Shown here one piece after another: positions 4,333-8,323 of a stretch of 8,323 nt of DNA. The DNA comes from Anaerolineales bacterium. GTDB taxonomy: Bacteria > Chloroflexota > Anaerolineae > 4572-78 > J111. Within the stretch, counting starts at the first letter, position 1, and each line of letters begins with the position of its first letter. Made by a program: the position numbers and the translations under genes. The stretch spans positions 1 through 8,323 of the forward strand of contig JAAUSP010000325.1 in assembly GCA_012032575.1 (NCBI GenBank), read 5' to 3'. A model generated the notes under the pieces. It was not told the origin of the DNA. It searched no databases and saw only the letters and a list, made by a program, of their open reading frames with translations.

Positions 4333-5613
4333 ATGGAAATCGTCGGCCTGGCTCAAAAAGTTAGCATCTACATTGGCGAAAGCGACAAATGGGGCCGCAA
4401 ACCGCTCTACGCCGCCATCCTGGAACTGTTGAAAAAAGAGGACTGCGCCGGAGCGACCGTCACCCGTGGGCTGGCCGGGTTTGGCGCGCACAGCCGGATT
4501 CACACGGCCACCCTCACCGACCTGTCCGCCGACCTGCCGCTGGTGATCGAATGGGTGGACAATCCGGCCCGCATCGAGCGGGTGATGCCGCGCCTGCGCG
4601 AAATGGTGCTGGAAGGACTCATCACCATACAGCCGGTCGAGGTCATCAGCTACAGCCACCGCCGCCTGCGCGAACTGCCCGCCGCCGCGCCGGTCCACGA
4701 TGTAATGAGCCGTGAAGTCCGGGCGGTCAACCCCGAAACCCCGCTGGCCGAAGCCGTCGAACTGCTCTTGAGCAAGGTTTACCGCACCCTGCCGGTAGTG
4801 GATGAAGCCGGGCGGGTGATCGGTATCTTGACCGAGGGTGACCCGTTAGCCAAAGCCAAACTGCTGGCCGCCAGCGTGCAGCGCGAGCTAACCGAGGCAG
4901 AACTGTCCAGGGAGTTGCAGCGCTTGCGCCAGACCGGCCAGACCGTCGGCGGGGTGATGACTCCCAACCCTGTCACCGTCACCAACCAGACCACCGTGAC
5001 AGAAGCGGTGCGCTTGATGGTGACGCATGACATCAAACGCCTGCCGGTGGTTGACCCGCAGGGCCGGCTGATTGGCCTGGTCAGCCGGGTCAACGTGCTG
5101 CGGGCGCTGGCCCAGCCGCCGGTCGCCGAACTGCCGCGCCCCAACCCGCCGCCCGGCCAGCACATGCGGGTGGATGAAATTATGCAGACCAACGTGCCGG
5201 CAGTTGCCGTTGACGCCCCTTTGAATGAAGTTGTTGACCGGCTGGTCAGCAGTGCCCAGCGGCGGGTGGTGGTCGTGGATGCCCAACGGCATGTCGCCGG
5301 CATCATCACCGACGGTGATTTAATCAAGCGGGCCACCGCCACCGAGCGGGCCGGTCTGCTCCAATCGCTGGTCAATCGCCTGCCGCTTGGGTCGGGCGAA
5401 GGGCTGCATCTGAGCCAACGCACCGCCGCCGAAGTGATGACCACCCAGGTGAGGACCGTTTCGCCCGACACCTCGCTGCTGGAAGCTCTGCGTTTATTAT
5501 TAGCCCACCAAATCAAACGCCTGCCCGTAGTGGACAACGAAGGCCGGCTGGTGGGACTGGTGGGACGCGGCGGGATTTTGCAGGCGCTCAGCCAAAATTT
5601 GTCCCCTGAATAG
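4333..5613 (+). CDS. DUF190 (PII-like) domain fused to four CBS domains
   Basis: The 426-residue protein (427 if ATG 4330 is used) starts with a DUF190 domain at about 8-110: VSIYIGESDKWGRKPLY, then RGLAGFGAHSRIHTA, then LPLVIEWVDNPARIE. DUF190 has a PII-like ferredoxin fold and often accompanies crcB. Four CBS domains follow, beginning near 122 (VHDVMSREVRAVNP), 205 (VGGVMTPNPVTVT), 279 (VDEIMQTNVPAVAV) and 366 (AAEVMTTQVRTVSP), i.e. two Bateman modules. CBS3 keeps GIITDGDLIK, a typical end of an adenine-nucleotide site, while CBS4 ends GLVGRGG without the acidic residue. No catalytic or membrane domain is present, so it is likely a cytoplasmic sensor, perhaps of adenine nucleotides, acting on CrcB or a partner. 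That role is inference. Translation is coupled to crcB. Domain assignment is secure; function is not. Confidence 0.9.
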   Translation: MEIVGLAQKVSIYIGESDKWGRKPLYAAILELLKKEDCAGATVTRGLAGFGAHSRIHTATLTDLSADLPLVIEWVDNPARIERVMPRLREMVLEGLITIQPVEVISYSHRRLRELPAAAPVHDVMSREVRAVNPETPLAEAVELLLSKVYRTLPVVDEAGRVIGILTEGDPLAKAKLLAASVQRELTEAELSRELQRLRQTGQTVGGVMTPNPVTVTNQTTVTEAVRLMVTHDIKRLPVVDPQGRLIGLVSRVNVLRALAQPPVAELPRPNPPPGQHMRVDEIMQTNVPAVAVDAPLNEVVDRLVSSAQRRVVVVDAQRHVAGIITDGDLIKRATATERAGLLQSLVNRLPLGSGEGLHLSQRTAAEVMTTQVRTVSPDTSLLEALRLLLAHQIKRLPVVDNEGRLVGLVGRGGILQALSQNLSPE

Positions 5614-5623
5614 CCGTTTCAAT

Positions 5624-5768
5624 GTCATTAAGTTGCAGCATCCTGAGTAGGTGAGCGAAGCGAACCGTATCGAAGGGTGCTGCGCCGTCAGGAAATCGTT
5701 GCTAACTCGCACCCTTCGATACGCACTCCACTTCGTTCCGTGCTACTCAGGATGCTTAACTCAACGAC
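5624..5768. repeat. 145-bp hairpin-forming dispersed element, element C
   Basis: Long imperfect inverted arms (about 5624-5680 and 5709-5768) surround a 28-base loop. The best blocks are GCATCCTGAGTAG (from 5638) against CTACTCAGGATGC (5743-5755), and CGTATCGAAGGGTGC (ending 5680) against GCACCCTTCGATACG (from 5709). The sequence resembles the CATCCTGAGTAG...TATCGAAGGGTG repeats scattered in intergenic DNA of many environmental genomes. It fills nearly all of the gap between the DUF190-CBS gene and the FemAB-family gene. It could attenuate read-through but has no U-tract. It is unrelated in sequence to elements A and B. Confidence 0.8.
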
Positions 5769-5782
5769 AGTAATAACCGTTT

Positions 5783-6862
5783 ATGTTCAAACTCCAAGTA
5801 AGTCAAGATCAAAAAAGGTGGGATCGCGCCCTGCCTGCCCTGCCCAACGCGCACGCCCTGCAAAGCTGGTACTGGGGCGATTTCAAGAGTCGCTGGGGCT
5901 GGCAGGCCGAGCGGCTGCTCTGGTTTGATGACGATACCCCTGCCGCCGCCGCGCAAATTCTGCGGCGGGCCATTCCCCGGACGCCCTGGAGCTTTCTGTA
6001 TGTGTCCAAAGGCCCGGCTTTGGATTATAACAACCCTGTTTTGGCGGCCCAGGTTCTGGCCGATTTGGAAAGCCATGCCCGCCGGACCCACGCCCTCTTC
6101 ATCAAAATTGACCCGGACGTGCCGCGCGTCTACGGCGAACCACAGCCCAACGAGTCGCTTGAAGCCGTCGGACAGGCCACCCTCGATTTGTTGACCCGAC
6201 GCGGCTGGCGTTTCTCGCCGGAGCAAATTCAGTTTCGCAATACGGTGGTCATCAACCTGACCCCCTCGCCGGAAGCGCTGCTGGAGGCCATGAAGCCCAA
6301 GTGGCGCTACAATATTCGCCTGGCCGAGCGCAAAGGGGTGACAATTCGAGGCGGCAGCACGGCAGACCTGCCCACTTTTTACACCATGTACGCCGAAACC
6401 GCCGCCCGCGACGGCTTTTTGATTCGCCCCGCCGCCTATTATCAGGATGTCTGGCAGCAATTTTTGGCCGCCGGTCAGGCCGAACTGCTGCTCGCTTCGG
6501 TCGAGGGGCAGGTGGTCAGTGGGTTGATTTTGTTTATCTTTGGCCCCACGGCCTGGTACATGTACGGCGCGTCCACCGGCCAGCGCCGCGAGGCCATGCC
6601 CAATCATCTGCTGCAATGGGCCGCCATCTGCCGGGCCAGGGAGCGCGGCTGCCTGCGCTACGACATGTGGGGCGCACCCGATGTTTTCGACGACAGCGAC
6701 CGTCTGGCCGGGGTTTATCGCTTCAAAAGTGGTTTTGGCGGTCAGACCGTTCAGGGCTTGGGCGCGTTTGATTATCCGGTCAACCGGCCTATGTATTGGG
6801 CTTTCACCACCGCTTTACCCCGCCTCCGCGCCTGGATGAGGCGGGGAAACGATGTCTCGTGA
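5783..6862 (+). CDS. FemAB-family aminoacyltransferase (peptidoglycan interpeptide-bridge type)
   Basis: The 359-residue protein matches the Fem family (FemA/B/X, lipid II:glycine glycyltransferase-like), built from two GNAT-fold domains. The N-terminal part carries HALQSWYWGDFKSRWGW (24-40) and FLYVSKGPALDY (71-82). The hallmark segment MKPKWRYNIRLAERKGV is at 170-186, followed by WYMYGASTGQRREAMPNHLL (258-277), YDMWGAPD (293-300) and GVYRFKSGFGG (310-320). Fem enzymes transfer an amino acid from aminoacyl-tRNA to the lipid II peptide stem; related members act on other acceptors, so the substrate here is open. Length is normal and no motif is missing. The ATG at 5783 gives the family N-terminus but has no clear Shine-Dalgarno; element C ends 14 bases upstream and may have displaced it. 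A RodZ-like gene follows, behind its own promoter. Confidence 0.9.
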   Translation: MFKLQVSQDQKRWDRALPALPNAHALQSWYWGDFKSRWGWQAERLLWFDDDTPAAAAQILRRAIPRTPWSFLYVSKGPALDYNNPVLAAQVLADLESHARRTHALFIKIDPDVPRVYGEPQPNESLEAVGQATLDLLTRRGWRFSPEQIQFRNTVVINLTPSPEALLEAMKPKWRYNIRLAERKGVTIRGGSTADLPTFYTMYAETAARDGFLIRPAAYYQDVWQQFLAAGQAELLLASVEGQVVSGLILFIFGPTAWYMYGASTGQRREAMPNHLLQWAAICRARERGCLRYDMWGAPDVFDDSDRLAGVYRFKSGFGGQTVQGLGAFDYPVNRPMYWAFTTALPRLRAWMRRGNDVS

Positions 6863-6886
6863 GGCAAGGGGGCGGGGATTTGTCTC

Positions 6887-6902
6887 CTCGCCTCTTCGCC
6901 TC
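6887..6902 (-). repeat. Inverted copy of the 16-mer found after the DUF6062-type gene
   Basis: CTCGCCTCTTCGCCTC is the exact reverse complement of 3878-3893. Both copies lie 14-25 bases after a stop codon of the TGAGGC type. It belongs to a GAGGCGA-rich low-complexity repeat. No proper terminator (stem plus U-tract) is formed here. Confidence 0.6.
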
Positions 6903-6915
6903 CTCTCGCAAAAAC

Positions 6916-6943
6916 TTGACTCTTGTCTGTCTGTGTGTAAGAT
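6916..6943 (+). promoter_or_regulatory. Candidate promoter of the RodZ-like gene
   Basis: TTGACT (6916-6921) and TAAGAT (6938-6943) are separated by 16 bases, the same -35 hexamer and spacing as the promoter at 2439. Transcription would start near 6950, giving a leader of about 135 bases. The leader contains a hairpin (6964-6972 with 6982-6990, nine pairs with one mismatch) and the heptamer repeat array. Confidence 0.5.
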
Positions 6944-6997
6944 AAAGCCGCGATTTGTTACAGCCGGGACTTTTTGGAAGGAAGCCCCGGTGGAATA

Positions 6998-7070
6998 GTG
7001 AATGGTGAATAATGAATTGTGAATTGCGAATGAACCATTCACAATTTACAATTTACACTTCACAATTTAC
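6998..7070. repeat. Inverted array of heptanucleotide repeats in the rodZ-like leader
   Basis: Five tandem heptamers on the plus strand (GTGAATG, GTGAATA, ATGAATT, GTGAATT, GCGAATG; 6998-7032) are followed, after three bases, by five in the opposite orientation (CATTCAC, AATTTAC, AATTTAC, ACTTCAC, AATTTAC; 7036-7070). The two halves can fold into a long imperfect AT-rich hairpin ending 3 bases before the GGAG ribosome site of the RodZ-like gene. It resembles the short tandemly repeated heptamers known from cyanobacteria in style, not in sequence. Confidence 0.75.
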
Positions 7071-7084
7071 TTCGGAGATGTGTT

Positions 7085-8005
7085 GTGGCCCGATTGGGTG
7101 ACGCCTTAAAAGCTGCGCGCGAGGAACAGGGGTTTAGCCTGGATGAGGTTGAAGAAGCAATTCACATCCGGCGGCATGTATTGGAATCCCTGGAAAAAAA
7201 TGAATTCAAAAAGTTTGCCTCTCCGGTCATTATCCGCGGCTTAATTCGCAATTATTCAAAATTCCTCAATCTTGATCCGATTGAAGCATTGACCTTGTAC
7301 GATGGCAACGGCGTTGTGCCGGTCAAAGGTCAGCGGTTAACCCCTAACGGCATCGAGTTCATGAATCTCTCGATGGCCCCGCGTCCGATCATCAGTTGGG
7401 ATTTTGTGGTTGGAATTTTGTTGTTTTTGTTGGTGATGGGCGGCTTTGGCTACGTCACTTACACTACAGTCATTCAGCCCAGCCTGACCCCCACCCCCAC
7501 CAAAACACCCGGCCCCGGCGGCCTGGACGACGATGCCGCTCTGTTGCTACCCACCGTCACCCCGCTGCCCACCAACACCCCGACGCCTCTCCCGCCCACC
7601 GAAACGCCGACGCCAATTATCTACGGCGGAGTCACGGTCGAACTGCAAATCAAGCAGCCCTCCTGGATTCAAATTCTGGTGGATGATGCCAAAGCCTTTG
7701 AGGGGATTCTTCAGCCCGGCGAGAGCAAAAACTGGACCGGCCAGCGCCGGGTCGCCATTCGCGCCGGCAATGCCGGAGGCGTGGAGGTGATTGTCAATGG
7801 CATCAATCGTGGGCCGATGGGCGGTGAAGGCCAGGTGGTAGACCAAATCTGGGAAAAGGTGGATGACCCCTCAGTGTTGACGCCCCAACCCGGTCAAACC
7901 CCCGATCCCGCCAACACCTCACCAGTCACAGCAACGCCGCTGGCCACCACCGCAGGCGAAGCGCCTTTGCCTTTGGAGTCAGCCCCCACAACGCCCCAAC
8001 CTTAA
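7085..8005 (+). CDS. RodZ-like HTH/membrane protein with C-terminal DUF4115 domain
   Basis: The 306-residue protein has the RodZ layout. An N-terminal HTH_25 domain covers about 4-72 (MARLGDALKAAREEQGFSLD, IHIRRHVLESLEKNEF, YSKFLNLDP). A juxtamembrane region leads to one membrane helix at about 104-127 (WDFVVGILLFLLVMGGFGYV). A Thr/Pro-rich linker (134-178, TPTPTKTP repeats) follows, then a DUF4115-type beta domain at about 180-255 (LQIKQPSWIQILVDD, LQPGESKNWTG, VIVNGINRGPMGG) and a second Pro/Thr-rich tail. RodZ binds MreB inside the cell and supports rod shape and wall growth; here that role is inferred from architecture, and no mreB is in the window. Start is GTG at 7085 with GGAG 7 bases upstream. 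The preceding FemAB-family gene fits an envelope context. Confidence 0.85.
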   Translation: MARLGDALKAAREEQGFSLDEVEEAIHIRRHVLESLEKNEFKKFASPVIIRGLIRNYSKFLNLDPIEALTLYDGNGVVPVKGQRLTPNGIEFMNLSMAPRPIISWDFVVGILLFLLVMGGFGYVTYTTVIQPSLTPTPTKTPGPGGLDDDAALLLPTVTPLPTNTPTPLPPTETPTPIIYGGVTVELQIKQPSWIQILVDDAKAFEGILQPGESKNWTGQRRVAIRAGNAGGVEVIVNGINRGPMGGEGQVVDQIWEKVDDPSVLTPQPGQTPDPANTSPVTATPLATTAGEAPLPLESAPTTPQP

Positions 8006-8016
8006 GTAGCCAGCGC

Positions 8017-8101
8017 GTAACTACTCACCCATGTCATTTCGACCGCAGGGAGAAATCTCCGAGGCCGATGCAGCGCACGGCAGGGACCCTTCGCGTCGGC
8101 C
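8017..8101. repeat. Element A copy 2, right end missing
   Basis: GTAACTACTCACCC, then ATGTCATTTCGACCG, then AGGGAGAAATCTCCGAGG, match copy 1 at 987 nearly base for base through about 8100. The right-hand terminal repeat (TCGAAATGACATG) is absent: after GTCGGCC the sequence passes directly into the end of the PIN-domain remnant. The copy is therefore truncated or was inserted with loss of its end. It begins 12 bases after the RodZ-like stop codon. Confidence 0.8.
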
Positions 8102-8113
8102 CCAATGAGGAGA

Positions 8114-8305
8114 TCACGGGGTCGAAAACAAAGCCAGCAAATCGCCGGGTTGCAAAACCGAAACCAACTCATCCTTAAAATCTTTGGGATTGCAGGTGAC
8201 CAAATAATGAGCCTGCGCATTTAAGGCAGCGGCCATCTGCACGGCGTCGTCAAAATCTTTCCAGGGATAACACCTCAAAAGGATTTTCGTCATGGCGAGT
8301 ATCAT
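8114..8305 (-). pseudogene. Broken PIN-domain (VapC-like) ribonuclease toxin, C-terminal half
   Basis: The minus strand encodes DFDDAVQMAAALNAQAHYLV and then TCNPKDFKDELVSVLQPGDLL. This is the typical C-terminal half of a PIN domain: the acidic D-x-x-D-A motif and the T-x-N-x-x-DF motif. PIN toxins are about 130-150 residues, but this frame has only 63. An in-frame TGA lies directly before its first ATG (8305-8303), and no ribosome site is seen. The N-terminal half with the first catalytic Asp is missing in this frame. An adjacent frame reads KCEFMNDTRHDENPFEVLSLERF-stop (written as KCEFMNDTRHDENP plus FEVLSLERF) over the same bases, so a frameshift near 8260-8275 is possible. Upstream DNA lies outside the window, so a sequencing or assembly error cannot be excluded. 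No antitoxin gene is visible. Confidence 0.6.
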
Positions 8306-8323
8306 TCATGAACTCGCATTTTG

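Noticed and set aside
4779..5537. Long open frame antisense to the DUF190-CBS gene
   Set aside because: The translation is rich in Ser, Thr and Arg with no domain, as expected from reading coding DNA on the wrong strand.
5756..6616. Long open frame antisense to the FemAB-family gene (286 codons, minus strand)
   Set aside because: It is a by-product of GC-biased third positions, without recognisable domains or a plausible ribosome site. The plus strand holds a clear family protein.
6998..7070. CRISPR array
   Set aside because: Units are 7 bases, contiguous and degenerate, with no spacers. They form an inverted heptamer array instead.
8114..8323. Complete toxin-antitoxin pair
   Set aside because: Only half a PIN domain is present in frame. 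The overlapping frame that ends in FEVLSLERF is too short at the window edge to be called an antitoxin.

Overview
The window looks like chromosomal DNA of a Chloroflexota bacterium, most likely of the Anaerolineae type. This is an inference from three things: the RodZ-like protein with a Thr/Pro (TPTPTxTP) extracytoplasmic linker, a DUF6062-type protein, and intergenic spaces filled with short palindromic dispersed repeats. No marker gene settles the taxonomy. Coding DNA is GC-rich, while several spacers and one 50-codon gene are AT-rich.

Layout. Positions 1-813 (minus strand) hold a DM13-domain membrane-anchored protein followed by the first 52 codons of a sulfite oxidase-like molybdopterin oxidoreductase, probably one redox operon. 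Positions 814-1194 carry its likely promoter and a MITE-like palindromic element. A minus-strand tRNA-Arg(CCU) at 1195-1267 has a clear terminator on its 3' side, and a perfect 24-bp palindrome plus a second MITE-like element on its 5' side. Positions 1434-2417 (minus) encode a PIG3-type NAD(P)H:quinone oxidoreductase. A 50-residue single-pass membrane protein (plus, apparently leaderless) diverges from it and converges, with an 8-bp overlap, on a 93-residue hydrophobic protein (minus).

From 3145 to 5613 (plus) there is a cluster: a DUF6062-type protein with two exactly spaced CxxC...CxxH modules, then a Fluc/CrcB fluoride channel whose stop codon overlaps the start of a DUF190 protein fused to four CBS domains. 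CrcB and DUF190-CBS form a plausible fluoride-export and nucleotide-sensing unit. After a 145-bp hairpin element come two envelope genes: a FemAB-family aminoacyltransferase (5783-6862) and, behind its own promoter and an inverted array of heptanucleotide repeats, a RodZ-like HTH/membrane protein (7085-8005). The window ends with a truncated second copy of the first MITE-like element and the 3' half of a broken PIN-domain toxin gene on the minus strand.

The clearest candidates for something little described are the duplicated Cys/His module of the DUF6062-type protein beside crcB, the CrcB/DUF190-4xCBS pair, the DM13/sulfite-oxidase-like pair, and the density of unrelated palindromic or heptameric intergenic repeats. 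No CRISPR array, phage gene, transposase or complete defence system is visible.
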